From an uncultured Roseburia sp. (GTDB taxonomy: Bacteria; Bacillota; Clostridia; Lachnospirales; Lachnospiraceae): DNA of 64,000 nucleotides. Below, piece by piece: positions 8,255 to 17,066 of the stretch (position 1 is the first letter of the stretch; the number at the start of each line of letters is the position of its first letter). A program made the translations under genes and the position numbers. The notes beneath the pieces were generated by a model. That model was given only the letters and a program-made list of their open reading frames with translations. It had not been told where the DNA came from and ran no database searches. Location of the stretch: NCBI GenBank assembly GCA_934292805.1, contig CAKQXQ010000007.1, forward strand, positions 12,029-76,028, read 5' to 3'.

Positions 8255-8974
8255 ATGATAAGAAAGATTATCCGTATTGACAAAGAAAAATGTAATGGTT
8301 GTGGGGCATGTGCGAAAGCATGCCACGAAGGTGCAATCGATATGATTGATGGAAAGGCAGAATTGGTAAGGGAACATTTCTGCGACGGATTCGGTGACTG
8401 TCTGCCGGAATGTCCGACAGGAGCAATCTCCTTTGAAGAAAGAGAAGCACCGGAATACGACGAAGAAGCTGTGAAGGAAGCACAGAAGAAAAAAGCTGCA
8501 GAAAATATGACACAGCCTGCACACACCGGCTGTCCGGGATCTAAGATCATGCAGATCCAGAGAAGGGCAGAGGCTGATACTAACGCAACGCCAGCAAATG
8601 GAAGTCAGGAATCCATGCTTTGCAACTGGCCGGTACAAATCAAACTTGCACCAGTCAGTGCACCATATTTTTCCGGTGCAAAGCTTTTGATCGCAGCTGA
8701 CTGTACAGCTTATGCTTATGCAAATTTTCACCAGGATTTTATCCGGAATAAGGTAACGTTAGTTGGCTGTCCGAAATTAGACAATGTAGATTACAGTGAG
8801 AAACTGACGTCCATCATTCAGAACAATGATATCCAGAGCGTGACGATCGTAAGAATGGAAGTCCCTTGTTGCGGCGGCCTTGAAATGGCAGCAAAGAAAG
8901 CACTTATGGACAGTGGAAAATTTATTCCATGGCAGGTTGTTACGATCAGTATCGATGGAAAAATTATGGAGTAA
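8255..8974 (+). CDS. 2x[4Fe-4S] ferredoxin-type protein
   Basis: 239 residues; GGAGG is spaced before ATG 8255. Residues 1-65 carry two clusters: CNGCGACAKAC and a variant CDGFGDCLPECP, in which the second Cys of the CxxC pair is replaced, leaving C-x5-C-x3-C. Further cysteines (GCPGS near 93, SMLC near 127, CTAY near 152, VPCCGG near 205) belong to a larger C-terminal domain. Proteins of this type usually stand beside a Crp/Fnr regulator and often beside hybrid-cluster protein Hcp, here absent. Probably redox or nitrosative-stress related (inference). Confidence 0.8.
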   Translation: MIRKIIRIDKEKCNGCGACAKACHEGAIDMIDGKAELVREHFCDGFGDCLPECPTGAISFEEREAPEYDEEAVKEAQKKKAAENMTQPAHTGCPGSKIMQIQRRAEADTNATPANGSQESMLCNWPVQIKLAPVSAPYFSGAKLLIAADCTAYAYANFHQDFIRNKVTLVGCPKLDNVDYSEKLTSIIQNNDIQSVTIVRMEVPCCGGLEMAAKKALMDSGKFIPWQVVTISIDGKIME

Positions 8975-9028
8975 AGAGTTATAAAAATGTTCGATTTTTT
9001 ATGAAAAATAGAAAAATGCAAATGAAAC

Positions 9029-9121
9029 GAACAATTGTTCAAAAAATATTGACACTTGAGAAAAAAATTATATAATTAAGAACATAAACGAACATATTAG
9101 AACAATGATTCGAACAATTCG
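9029..9121 (+). promoter_or_regulatory. Promoter and repeated operator of the DeoR-type operon
   Basis: TTGACA (9049-9054), 16 bp, TATAAT (9071-9076). It is flanked by a perfect 12-bp palindrome GAACAATTGTTC (9029-9040) and by CGAACAATTCG (9111-9121). Further GAACAT/GAACAAT half-sites lie at about 9090 and 9100. The arrangement fits cooperative autorepression by the regulator starting at 9136. Confidence 0.7.
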
Positions 9122-9135
9122 ATGAAGAGGAAGAA

Positions 9136-9885
9136 ATGTTTGCAGGTGAAAGACAAAAATATATTTTAGAACAACTAAGAGCGAATGGAGATGTTTCTGT
9201 AGAAAAGCTCGCAAAGGAACTGGATGTCAGTCTGATGACGATTCGAAGAGACTTACAGAAAATGAGCGACGAAGGACAGATTGAAAGGTATCACGGTGGA
9301 GCTGTTATAAAAAGTGAAGAACCTTATGTAAAAAAAGCTGTCAGCCATAATGAAGAAAAGCTAGCAATTGCAAAAAAGGCTGTAGATATGATCAAAGACG
9401 GGAATTGTATTTTTCTTGATGCTGGTACAACTACCTTTCAGATGATTCCTTTGCTCGAACAATTCCACAATCTGACGATTGTTACAAACGATCTTGAAAT
9501 TGCTTATAAGGTAGCCAGAACGAAGTTTGATGTGATTATTATTGGAGGCATGCTGCAAAAAACAACGTCATGTATGTTTGGGATGATGACAAATGATGCA
9601 TTGCAGCAGCTTAAATTTGATCAGGCATTTATGGGTGCAGCGACGATCGATGAACAATTCGACGTATTGACCCCGACAGAGAAAAAAGCGGCATACAAAA
9701 GAACTGTGGTGGAAAACAGCAATTATAGTTATCTTCTTGTAGATTCGGGTAAATTTAACAGACGTGCAATGATAAGAGTAAATAATCTAAGGGACTATAC
9801 AGGAGTTATTACAACTTATCAATTCAGCGAAGATGAAAGGGTACAGATATTGGAAAATGATATTTCAATTATTTCTGTAAAATAA
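9136..9885 (+). CDS. DeoR/GlpR family regulator of the D-threonate operon
   Basis: 249 residues. The N-terminal DeoR helix-turn-helix is canonical (ERQKYILEQLRANGDVSVE, LAKELDVSLMTIRRDLQKM, RYHGGAV). The rest is the DeoR sensor domain (FLDAGTTTFQM, VTNDLEIA, GGMLQKTT, LLVDSGKF), which binds phosphorylated sugars or sugar acids in this family. First gene of a four-gene run to 13655, with GAACAAT repeats in its own promoter. The effector is probably a threonate intermediate (inference). Confidence 0.88.
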   Translation: MFAGERQKYILEQLRANGDVSVEKLAKELDVSLMTIRRDLQKMSDEGQIERYHGGAVIKSEEPYVKKAVSHNEEKLAIAKKAVDMIKDGNCIFLDAGTTTFQMIPLLEQFHNLTIVTNDLEIAYKVARTKFDVIIIGGMLQKTTSCMFGMMTNDALQQLKFDQAFMGAATIDEQFDVLTPTEKKAAYKRTVVENSNYSYLLVDSGKFNRRAMIRVNNLRDYTGVITTYQFSEDERVQILENDISIISVK

Positions 9886-9908
9886 ATTAGCAGACAGGAG
9901 GAGATTAT

Positions 9909-11216
9909 ATGGCAGATTGTGTCATTATAGCAGATGATCTGACCGGAGCAAATGCTACGGGGGCTTTATTACAAAAAATCAATTATACAGCGTATACCGT
10001 AATGAACATGGAACGTTTGCAGCTGACGAATGAGAGTGGATGTGACTGCATTTTGTATCCTACGGACAGCAGAGGAATTTCGGCAAAAATGGCATACAAT
10101 CGTGTGTACAATGTCTCAAAGCTATTGCAGTCAGAACAGATTAAAATATATGCAAAGAGAATTGACAGTACACTGCGTGGAAATCTCGGAAGTGAAACGG
10201 ATGCATTTCTTGACAGCTTCGACGGCGAACAGAGAATCGCGATGGTGGCACCTTGTTTCCCTGATTCCGGAAGAGTTGTCTGTGGCGGTTATATGCTGGT
10301 AAATGGAATCCCATTGCATAAAACTTCAGCGGCGATCGATCCGAAGACACCGGTAAAAACCTCAAAAGTTGAAGATGTATATAAAAGTCAGTCGAAGTAT
10401 CGTGTTGCAACAATCGATATGGAAGATTTAAGACTTGGAATCGATCATGTTACCGAACAAATTTTGAAACTGCAAAAAGAAGGTAACCGGATCATTATAT
10501 TTGATTGTGTATCACAGGAAGATCTGGATGAGATTGCAGATGCAGTTATTAAAAGTGGCGTCCCTAATATTATTGTTGATCCGGGGCCATTTACAATGAC
10601 GATGGCCAGAAAATGTATTGTACCGCACAATACGATGGCATCAGCGAAAATCCTGGCGGTTGTCGGCAGTGTAAATCCTGTGACCAAAGCTCAGGTAGAA
10701 GAGCTGCTTCTTTCACAGAATATACATAATGTTTTTGCAAAAACAGAAAGATTTCTGCAGGGTGAAGAAGCAAGACAGGAAGAGATAAAAAGAATTACTG
10801 ACGAAGTTTTAAAAGACTGTACCGATCGTGAAATCTGCAGTGTTGTAGGAGATGGTATATATCCGGAAAACAGAATTGATTTTAAGGAATATACGGATAA
10901 AACAGGGCTAAACAGTGATGAATTATGCAAAATTATTAATAAATCTTTTGCAGAAATCACGCAATCCATAATTGATGCAAAACCGGAATTTCGAGGAATC
11001 TATTCCAGTGGAGGAGATGTTACGGTAGCAATTTGCCAGCAATTTCAGGCATCCGGTATCCGGTTGCTGGGCGAAGTCCTTCCACTTGCAGCATATGGAT
11101 CCATTTTAGGAGGAAAATATGATGGAATCAGAGTTGTGACGAAAGGAGGCATGGTCGGGGAAAACAGTGCAATGAGAGATTGTGTCATCTATCTAAAAGA
11201 AAAAATGTATATGTAG
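9909..11216 (+). CDS. dtnK: Four-carbon acid sugar kinase (DUF1537), probable D-threonate kinase
   Basis: 435 residues; AGGAGG at 9896-9901. The N-terminal domain begins VIIADDLTGANATGALL, the DUF1537 acid-substrate motif, with YAKRIDSTLRGNLGSE following. The C-terminal nucleotide-binding domain has IYSSGGDVTVAIC and VVTKGGMVGE. DUF1537 kinases phosphorylate D-threonate, L-threonate or erythronate at C4. Pairing with PdxA2 next door is the known signature of D-threonate (or D-erythronate) use, so this is the favoured call; exact stereochemistry cannot be read here. Confidence 0.85.
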   Translation: MADCVIIADDLTGANATGALLQKINYTAYTVMNMERLQLTNESGCDCILYPTDSRGISAKMAYNRVYNVSKLLQSEQIKIYAKRIDSTLRGNLGSETDAFLDSFDGEQRIAMVAPCFPDSGRVVCGGYMLVNGIPLHKTSAAIDPKTPVKTSKVEDVYKSQSKYRVATIDMEDLRLGIDHVTEQILKLQKEGNRIIIFDCVSQEDLDEIADAVIKSGVPNIIVDPGPFTMTMARKCIVPHNTMASAKILAVVGSVNPVTKAQVEELLLSQNIHNVFAKTERFLQGEEARQEEIKRITDEVLKDCTDREICSVVGDGIYPENRIDFKEYTDKTGLNSDELCKIINKSFAEITQSIIDAKPEFRGIYSSGGDVTVAICQQFQASGIRLLGEVLPLAAYGSILGGKYDGIRVVTKGGMVGENSAMRDCVIYLKEKMYM

Positions 11217-11228
11217 GAGGAAAATAAA

Positions 11229-12224
11229 ATGTCAAAACCTTATATTGCAGTACCTATTGGAGATCCGGCAGGTATAGGTCCGGAAATAGTTGCGAAAGCA
11301 CTGGTAGATCCGATTGTTGAAGAAGGAGCCAGCTGTGTCATCATTGGTGACAAAAATGTTATGGAGAATGCTATCAAAATCACAGGCGTTGATCTGAAAA
11401 TCAATCTGATCGAGGAACCATCACAGGGAGATTACAGCAAAGGAATCATGAACCTGATCGATCTCCATAATATTGATATGGATAAGTTTGAAATCGGAAA
11501 AATAGACGGAATGTGTGGTAAAGCAGCCTATGAATATATTGAAAAAAGTATTCAGCTTGCCAATGAAAAGAAAGTAGCAGCAGTATCTACAACTCCAATC
11601 AATAAGGAAGCATTGAAAGCAGGCGGTATCAATTACATTGGCCATACAGAAATATTCGGAGCATTAACGAATACGCCAGATCCACTTACAATGTTCGAAG
11701 TACATGGTATGAGAGTATTTTTCCTGAGTCGGCACGTATCTTTAAGAAAAGCATGCGATATGGTAACAAAAGACCGAATTGAAGATTATGTAAAACGTTG
11801 TCTGGATGCATTAAAGAAATTAGGCGTAACGGAAGGTACGATGGCGATCGCAGGATTAAATCCACACAGTGGTGAACACGGACTGTTTGGAGATGAAGAA
11901 GTAAATGAAGTATTCCCGGCTGTAGAGGAACTCCAGAAGCAGGGATATCCGGTTGTTGGACCAATCGGTGCAGACTCCGTATTCCATCTTGCATTGCAGG
12001 GCCGCTTTAACAGTGTATTATCCTTATATCATGATCAGGGACATATTGCGACAAAAACACTTGATTTTGAAAGAACAATATCGATTACCGGTGGAATGCC
12101 AATCTTAAGAACATCTGTCGATCATGGTACAGCGATGGATATTGCCGGAAAAAATATTGCAAGTGCAGTCAGCATGATTGAAGCAATTCGTCTTGCAGTA
12201 AAATACGCGCCTAATTTTATCTAG
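11229..12224 (+). CDS. pdxA2: 4-phospho-D-threonate 3-dehydrogenase (PdxA2 family)
   Basis: 331 residues; GGAGG 8 bp before ATG. PdxA fold motifs are visible: [11 protein letters not shown] at the N-terminus, [10 protein letters not shown], metal-binding histidines in [20 protein letters not shown] and YHDQGHI, and [13 protein letters not shown] at the C-terminus. PdxA2 oxidises and decarboxylates 4-phosphothreonate to dihydroxyacetone phosphate. The neighbouring kinase, not vitamin B6 genes, shows it is PdxA2 rather than PdxA. Confidence 0.9.
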   Translation: MSKPYIAVPIGDPAGIGPEIVAKALVDPIVEEGASCVIIGDKNVMENAIKITGVDLKINLIEEPSQGDYSKGIMNLIDLHNIDMDKFEIGKIDGMCGKAAYEYIEKSIQLANEKKVAAVSTTPINKEALKAGGINYIGHTEIFGALTNTPDPLTMFEVHGMRVFFLSRHVSLRKACDMVTKDRIEDYVKRCLDALKKLGVTEGTMAIAGLNPHSGEHGLFGDEEVNEVFPAVEELQKQGYPVVGPIGADSVFHLALQGRFNSVLSLYHDQGHIATKTLDFERTISITGGMPILRTSVDHGTAMDIAGKNIASAVSMIEAIRLAVKYAPNFI

Positions 12225-12284
12225 GAAAACATACGGTATAGAAAAAGCACATAATTTTTATGGAATAATTGAGGAGGTAGTAGT

Positions 12285-13655
12285 ATGGAAGGTATTTCTG
12301 GTTCACAGATGCTGATAGGACTTTTTATTGGTCTTATTGTTTTGATTTTGTTGATTTTAAAAACAAAATTACATGTATTTGTTGCATTAATTGTATCTTC
12401 ATGCATCATTGGTCTGATAGGGGGTATGCAGCCAAATGATGTTGTCACATCTATTACAGATGGATTTGGCGGCACATTGGGAAGTATAGGAATTATTATC
12501 GGTTTTGGTGTTATGATGGGACAGGTTTTTGAAATGTCCGGTGCAGCAGAACGTATGGCAAAAACATTCTTAAAAATTTTTGGCAAAGGTCATGAAGAAC
12601 TTGCCATGGCAATCACTGGATTTTTGGTATCCATTCCAATCTTCTGTGATTCTGGATTTGTTATTTTGTCCCCACTTGCCAAAGCGATTTCAAAACAGAC
12701 AAAGAAATCCATGGTAAGTCTGAGTGTTGCACTCGCAGCAGGATTAGTTATCACACACAGTTTGGTTCCACCAACACCGGGTCCTCTTGGTGTAGCCGGA
12801 ACATTTGGCGTAGATATCGGAAAATTCCTGTTATTAGGAATCGTTATTGCACTGCCAATGGCAATTGTATGTATGTTTTATGGAAAATGGTTAGGAAAGA
12901 AAATCTATCAGCTTCCGTCAGAAGATGGAGAAGGATGGGTTAGACCAGCATATCAGAAACCAGTATATTCATTTATTGATGAAACAGGTACACGCAAGAT
13001 GCCATCCACTTTTGCAGCTTTTGCACCACTGTTGTTACCGATTCTTTTAATTTTATTAAACACTGTATTTTCTGCAATGGGAAAAACAGAAGGATTTTTC
13101 CAGATACTGATCTTTTTAGGAAAACCAATTATCGCAGTTGCTCTTGGATTGATCGTTGCTATTTATACTCTTACAAGAGATATGAGCCGCGAGGAAGTTA
13201 TTTCTAAGATGGAAGAAAGTATTAAAAGTGCAGGAATCATTATCCTGGTAACAGGCGGTGGCGGTGCATTAGGTCAGGTGATCAAGAATGCCGGTGTTGG
13301 AAATTATATTGCACAGGGCATTGCAGCTACAAGTATTCCGGTTATTTTATTACCATTCATTATCGCAACACTGGTTCGTTTTGTACAGGGTTCAGGAACA
13401 GTTGCAATGGTAACCGCAGCAGGAATCACAGCACCAATTGTTGCAGCAGCAGGCGGAAATATGTTACTTGGAGCATTTGCAGCATGTGTCGGTTCCTTAT
13501 TCTTCTCATACTTCAATGATAGCTTTTATTGGGTTGTTAACCGTCTGAGTGGAATTACCGAAACAAAAGAACAGATACGTGTCTGGTCATTTACCACAAC
13601 AATAGCCTGGGCAGTTGGTTTGGTGGAAATTCTGATTTTAAATATCTTTATGTAA
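12285..13655 (+). CDS. GntP family sugar-acid permease
   Basis: 456 residues with 12 or so membrane segments and the GntP signatures (FCDSGFVILSPLAKAI, HSLVPPTPGPLGVAG, VTGGGGALGQVIKNAG, GSGTVAMVTAAGI). These proton symporters import gluconate-like acids. As the last gene of the kinase/PdxA2 operon it most likely imports threonate or erythronate. GAGGAGG precedes the start. Confidence 0.9.
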   Translation: MEGISGSQMLIGLFIGLIVLILLILKTKLHVFVALIVSSCIIGLIGGMQPNDVVTSITDGFGGTLGSIGIIIGFGVMMGQVFEMSGAAERMAKTFLKIFGKGHEELAMAITGFLVSIPIFCDSGFVILSPLAKAISKQTKKSMVSLSVALAAGLVITHSLVPPTPGPLGVAGTFGVDIGKFLLLGIVIALPMAIVCMFYGKWLGKKIYQLPSEDGEGWVRPAYQKPVYSFIDETGTRKMPSTFAAFAPLLLPILLILLNTVFSAMGKTEGFFQILIFLGKPIIAVALGLIVAIYTLTRDMSREEVISKMEESIKSAGIIILVTGGGGALGQVIKNAGVGNYIAQGIAATSIPVILLPFIIATLVRFVQGSGTVAMVTAAGITAPIVAAAGGNMLLGAFAACVGSLFFSYFNDSFYWVVNRLSGITETKEQIRVWSFTTTIAWAVGLVEILILNIFM

Positions 13656-13722
13656 TGTGAACAATTTATTTGCTTATTTGAAAATATAGTCTATACCGAT
13701 ATCGTTGAATATAGAAACAAAA

Positions 13723-13765
13723 TAAAGAACCGGGGGTATATCAATATCCCCGGTTCTTTGTGTTT
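13723..13765 (+). terminator. Bidirectional terminator after gntP
   Basis: AAAGAACCGGGGGTATA … TATCCCCGGTTCTTT is a long GC-rich stem with T-rich flanks on both sides, serving gntP (+) and the lipoprotein gene (-). Confidence 0.9.
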
Positions 13766-13771
13766 TTGAGT

Positions 13772-14356
13772 TTAATCTTCGTCTGGTGACGCGGTATCGT
13801 CAACTTTGTCCGGACGATTTTCACGATACCATGCATCGACTACCGGATTAATCAGGTCATTCAATTCAGAGAAAACATTTTTCTGATTCTCCGGAAATAC
13901 ATTGTTTCCGGACGCAGAAAGACTTGTTCCATCTGTAAATTCTACATGAAATGAAAACCAGCTTCCGTCAAGAACCATTTTATCGTCCCCATGAAATTCG
14001 TTCCAGGAGCCTACATCATATTTTTCGAGGATTTCCTGTGCCTGATCCATTACACCAGAGTCCAGCAGCATTTCATATTCTTCCTGGTATTCAAGCTCAA
14101 GCTTTACCAGAGTCCCTTCTTTGGTGCGGCATAAAGTTGCATTGGTAACAAGGGCAACATAACTATAGTGCTCACTGTATGAAATTTCCTGTACTTCGGT
14201 TATTTCTACCGGAGTACCTCTGGTTATAACGATGGTATCCTCAGAATCATGAAATTTATCTTTATTTCCAGGCCACTTGTCACATCCAGCCAATATAGTT
14301 GCCCATGTCATAAATCCTGCCATAAACACCCACCCTTTCTTCCTGAGTTTTAACAT
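13772..14356 (-). CDS. Lipoprotein of unknown function
   Basis: 194 residues with GGGGAGGTGA ahead of ATG 14356. The N-terminus (KLRKKGWVFMAGFMTWATILAGC) is a lipoprotein signal with lipobox LAGC at about residue 24. The mature part is acidic, ends DDTASPDED, and has no family I recognise. It converges on the gntP terminator and is probably monocistronic. Confidence 0.7.
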   Translation of the reverse strand: MLKLRKKGWVFMAGFMTWATILAGCDKWPGNKDKFHDSEDTIVITRGTPVEITEVQEISYSEHYSYVALVTNATLCRTKEGTLVKLELEYQEEYEMLLDSGVMDQAQEILEKYDVGSWNEFHGDDKMVLDGSWFSFHVEFTDGTSLSASGNNVFPENQKNVFSELNDLINPVVDAWYRENRPDKVDDTASPDED

Positions 14357-14561
14357 ACGGTCACCTCCCCGGTTATTTTATGTGGCATGATCCGGAATGT
14401 AATCAGATCCCAAACGACATATTTTAAAAGCAATATGTCTTTACTTTGGTTATACCGAATTATGGGGGAAAAAGATATACTCACCATGAGAAATTTTTAT
14501 GATTTTGGAGTTTTTTGTTATACGAATGATTCGCATACAGCATATGGTGATCCAAAACATA
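14357..14561. other. Intergenic region without a supported gene
   Basis: AT-rich sequence between the divergent lipoprotein and aldolase genes. A 68-codon frame from 14387 lacks a ribosome-binding site and family resemblance. A small palindrome (GAATgATTC, near 14524-14532) is the only visible structure. Confidence 0.4.
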
Positions 14562-14589
14562 TTGACACAAGTATAAAGGTTGCTAAAAT
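14562..14589 (+). promoter_or_regulatory. Promoter of rhaD
   Basis: TTGACA (14562-14567), 16 bp, TAAAAT (14584-14589), about 80 bp before the rhaD start. Confidence 0.65.
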
Positions 14590-14671
14590 ATGAATTGTAC
14601 AGGTTATTAATAACAATATTGTGAGCAGAAGATTTTATGAGAACAATGCTGGCATGGAAAGGATGGTTTTT

Positions 14672-15532
14672 ATGAATAGTATATTTGGTGTAAAATGTAT
14701 GGAAGACTATATCCGTATGTGTGGAGATGGCGTTCGCCAGGGATGGCATGAGAGAAACGGCGGTAACCTCACATACCGTATGACAGAAGAAGACATAAAT
14801 GAGTGTCGTCCGTATTTTAGAGAGACTCCGGGCGAATGGGTCAAGATGGATGTACAGGCTGACAATCTTAAGAATGAATATTTTATTTCAACAGGAAGTG
14901 GAAAGTTCCTTCGTAATGTAGACTTAGAACCGCAGAACAACATCTGTATCGTGGAGATTAATGACGTTGGAGACAGCTACAGAATAGTATGGGGACTTGA
15001 AAAAGGCGGAAAACCTACATCAGAATTCCCAACACACTTTATGAATCATTCCATACGTAAGAGAGTGACAAATGGTGAAAACAGAGTGATTTATCATGCA
15101 CACACACCGAATGTGATCGCACTTACTTATGTGCTTCCACTGAAATCCGAGATCTTTACACGTATGCTCTGGAAGAGTGCAACAGAGTGCTGCGTTGTAT
15201 TTCCGGGAGGAGTAGGTGTGGTACCTTGGATGGTTCCGGGTGGTGCTGATATAGCCAGAGCTACCTGTGTTATGATGGAAAAATACGAGGCAGCAATCTG
15301 GGCATTCCATGGTCTCTTTGTATCAGGACCGGATTTTGATATTGCATTCGGACTTATGCATACAATTGAAAAAGCAGCAGAAATTGCAGCAATTGCACTT
15401 GCAGCAAACGGTGGAAAGAAACCAAATCAGGTAATCGAAGACGATCAGCTACGCCAGATTGGAAAAGAATTCGGAGTAACCTTAAATGAAGATGTGTTAA
15501 ACTTCAAATCGGATGATGATATGTACTGCTAA
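14672..15532 (+). CDS. rhaD: Rhamnulose-1-phosphate aldolase
   Basis: 286 residues from ATG 14672, chosen because AAAGGATGG is well spaced and the N-terminus then lines up with known RhaD. Motifs: WHERNGGNLTYRM, STGSGKFLRNV, metal-site HAHTPNVIALTYV, STECCVVFPGGVGVVPWMVPG, and WAFHGLFVSGP. RhaD cleaves L-rhamnulose-1-phosphate to DHAP and lactaldehyde, using zinc. No rhamnose isomerase, kinase or regulator is adjacent, so this copy stands alone and may serve another ketose phosphate. Confidence 0.9.
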   Translation: MNSIFGVKCMEDYIRMCGDGVRQGWHERNGGNLTYRMTEEDINECRPYFRETPGEWVKMDVQADNLKNEYFISTGSGKFLRNVDLEPQNNICIVEINDVGDSYRIVWGLEKGGKPTSEFPTHFMNHSIRKRVTNGENRVIYHAHTPNVIALTYVLPLKSEIFTRMLWKSATECCVVFPGGVGVVPWMVPGGADIARATCVMMEKYEAAIWAFHGLFVSGPDFDIAFGLMHTIEKAAEIAAIALAANGGKKPNQVIEDDQLRQIGKEFGVTLNEDVLNFKSDDDMYC

Positions 15533-15548
15533 ATAATCGTTTTTCATA

Positions 15549-15576
15549 TTGCAATTAAAAAAAAATAAGTTATAAT
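15549..15576 (+). promoter_or_regulatory. Promoter of the small conserved gene
   Basis: TTGCAA (15549-15554), 16 bp, TATAAT (15571-15576). Confidence 0.55.
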
Positions 15577-15630
15577 GTAACGGTAACATGGAAAAGATGA
15601 AAATGTAATATAACGAAGGGAGTTATAGAA

Positions 15631-15867
15631 ATGAAAGTAGAACATATCAAAGATATAGAAACATTTTTTAAAGTTGTAGATGAGTGCAAAGGTAAAGTAG
15701 AATTAGTTACAGGTGAGGGAGATAGACTGAATCTGAAATCCAAGCTGTCACAGTTTGTATCTATGGCAAGTGTTTTTGGAAACAGAGAGATTCCGGAACT
15801 TGAAGTGATCGCATATGAACCGGAAGACACAAAGAGACTGATCCAGTTCATGATGACAGGAGAATAA
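15631..15867 (+). CDS. Small conserved Lachnospiraceae protein (often labelled 'polya polymerase')
   Basis: 78 residues, GAAGGGAG before the ATG. Short alpha/beta protein (IKDIETFFKVVDECKGKVEL, VTGEGDRLNLKSKLSQFV). Databases commonly give such proteins the name 'polya polymerase', but it is far too short for that enzyme and lacks nucleotidyltransferase motifs. It has its own promoter and terminator. Function unknown. Confidence 0.75.
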   Translation: MKVEHIKDIETFFKVVDECKGKVELVTGEGDRLNLKSKLSQFVSMASVFGNREIPELEVIAYEPEDTKRLIQFMMTGE

Positions 15868-15894
15868 GATTCCTGTAAGAGAATAGCGTAAGAT

Positions 15895-15947
15895 ACACCG
15901 GCCCCAAAGAGTCATAGAAAGATGACCATTGGCGGCCGGTATTTTTG
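15895..15947 (+). terminator. Terminator after the small conserved gene
   Basis: ACCGGCC (15897-15903) pairs with GGCCGGT (15934-15940), with an inner GTCAT/ATGAC stem, followed by ATTTTTG. Confidence 0.8.
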
Positions 15948-16017
15948 TGGGGAAAATAAAGTATTTTATAAAAAAGGCAGTAAGTGATAGAATAATGAAT
16001 ATGAGTGAGAGAGGAAT

Positions 16018-17061
16018 ATGGGGGAAATGAAAGCGTATACATATGTTTCAAAAGGAAAATTCGAATTAACAGAGAAACCAAAACCGGTACTTAAGGACGA
16101 CAGAGATGCGATTGTGAAGATAACACTTGCAAGCATTTGTTCCAGTGATCTGCATATCAAACATGGAAGTGTTCCGCGTGCAGTGCCGGGTATTACTGTT
16201 GGTCATGAAATGGTCGGGATTGTTGAGGAAGTCGGTAAATCGGTAACAAATGTGAAACCGGGAGACAGAGTGACGGTAAATGTCGAGACTTTTTGTGGGG
16301 AGTGTTTTTTCTGCAAGAAAGGATATGTGAATAATTGCACTGACGAAAATGGTGGCTGGGCACTGGGATGCCGTATTGATGGCGGACAGGCAGAGTATGT
16401 GCGTGTACCTTTTGCAGATCAGGGATTGAATAAAATTCCGGAGGGAGTTACAGACAGACAGGCATTATTCGTGGGAGATGTTCTGGCAACCGGTTATTGG
16501 GCAGCACGCATCTCAGAGATCACAGAAGAAGATACAGTACTGATCATTGGAGCAGGACCTACCGGTATCTGCACATTACTTTGCGTCATGCTAAAGAATC
16601 CAAAACGCATTATTATGTGCGAAAAAGATGAAAGCCGTGTCCATTTTATAAAGGAACATTACCCGGATATTCTCGTTGTTTCACCGGAAGCCTGTAAAGA
16701 CTTTGTACAGTCAAACAGTGATCATGGTGGAGCAGATGTGGTTCTTGAGGTTGCCGGAGCAGAATCAACATTCCGTCTTGCATGGGAATGTGCAAGACCG
16801 AATGCGATCGTGACAGTGGTAGCACTTTACAATGAAGCACAGATATTACCGCTTCCAGATATGTATGGCAAAAACCTTACATTCAAAACTGGCGGAGTAG
16901 ATGGTTGCAATTGTGAAGAGACATTAAAGCTGATCGCCGAAGGCAAAATCAACACTGAGCCGCTTATTACACACACATATCCGCTTGATAGAATAGAAGA
17001 AGCATATGAGCTTTTTGAAAAGAAGCAGGATGGTGTGATTAAAGTTGCTGTAGAATGTTAG
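16018..17061 (+). CDS. Zinc-dependent alcohol dehydrogenase (MDR family)
   Basis: 347 residues (or 344 from ATG 16027, which gives the usual MKAYTYV start; GAGGA at 16011-16015 suits it better). Catalytic zinc ligands appear in SICSSDLH and GHEMVG; the structural zinc site is the four-Cys cluster CGECFFCKKGYVNNC. The NAD(P)-binding fold has IIGAGPTGICT. It resembles secondary-alcohol or polyol dehydrogenases; the substrate is unknown. It converges with tlpA, ending 6 bp from it. Confidence 0.88.
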   Translation: MGEMKAYTYVSKGKFELTEKPKPVLKDDRDAIVKITLASICSSDLHIKHGSVPRAVPGITVGHEMVGIVEEVGKSVTNVKPGDRVTVNVETFCGECFFCKKGYVNNCTDENGGWALGCRIDGGQAEYVRVPFADQGLNKIPEGVTDRQALFVGDVLATGYWAARISEITEEDTVLIIGAGPTGICTLLCVMLKNPKRIIMCEKDESRVHFIKEHYPDILVVSPEACKDFVQSNSDHGGADVVLEVAGAESTFRLAWECARPNAIVTVVALYNEAQILPLPDMYGKNLTFKTGGVDGCNCEETLKLIAEGKINTEPLITHTYPLDRIEEAYELFEKKQDGVIKVAVEC

Positions 17062-17066
17062 TGGGA

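Noticed and set aside
7480..8550. A 356-residue minus-strand frame as one protein
   Set aside because: Its first 130 residues lie over the opposite-strand ferredoxin gene and have no family resemblance; a TTG at 8151 with AGGAGG gives a normal Crp/Fnr length.
14387..14593. 68-codon ORF before rhaD
   Set aside because: No ribosome-binding site, no recognisable composition or family, and it runs through the rhaD promoter.
15631..15867. Poly(A) polymerase
   Set aside because: The common database name is not supported: 78 residues and no nucleotidyltransferase motif.
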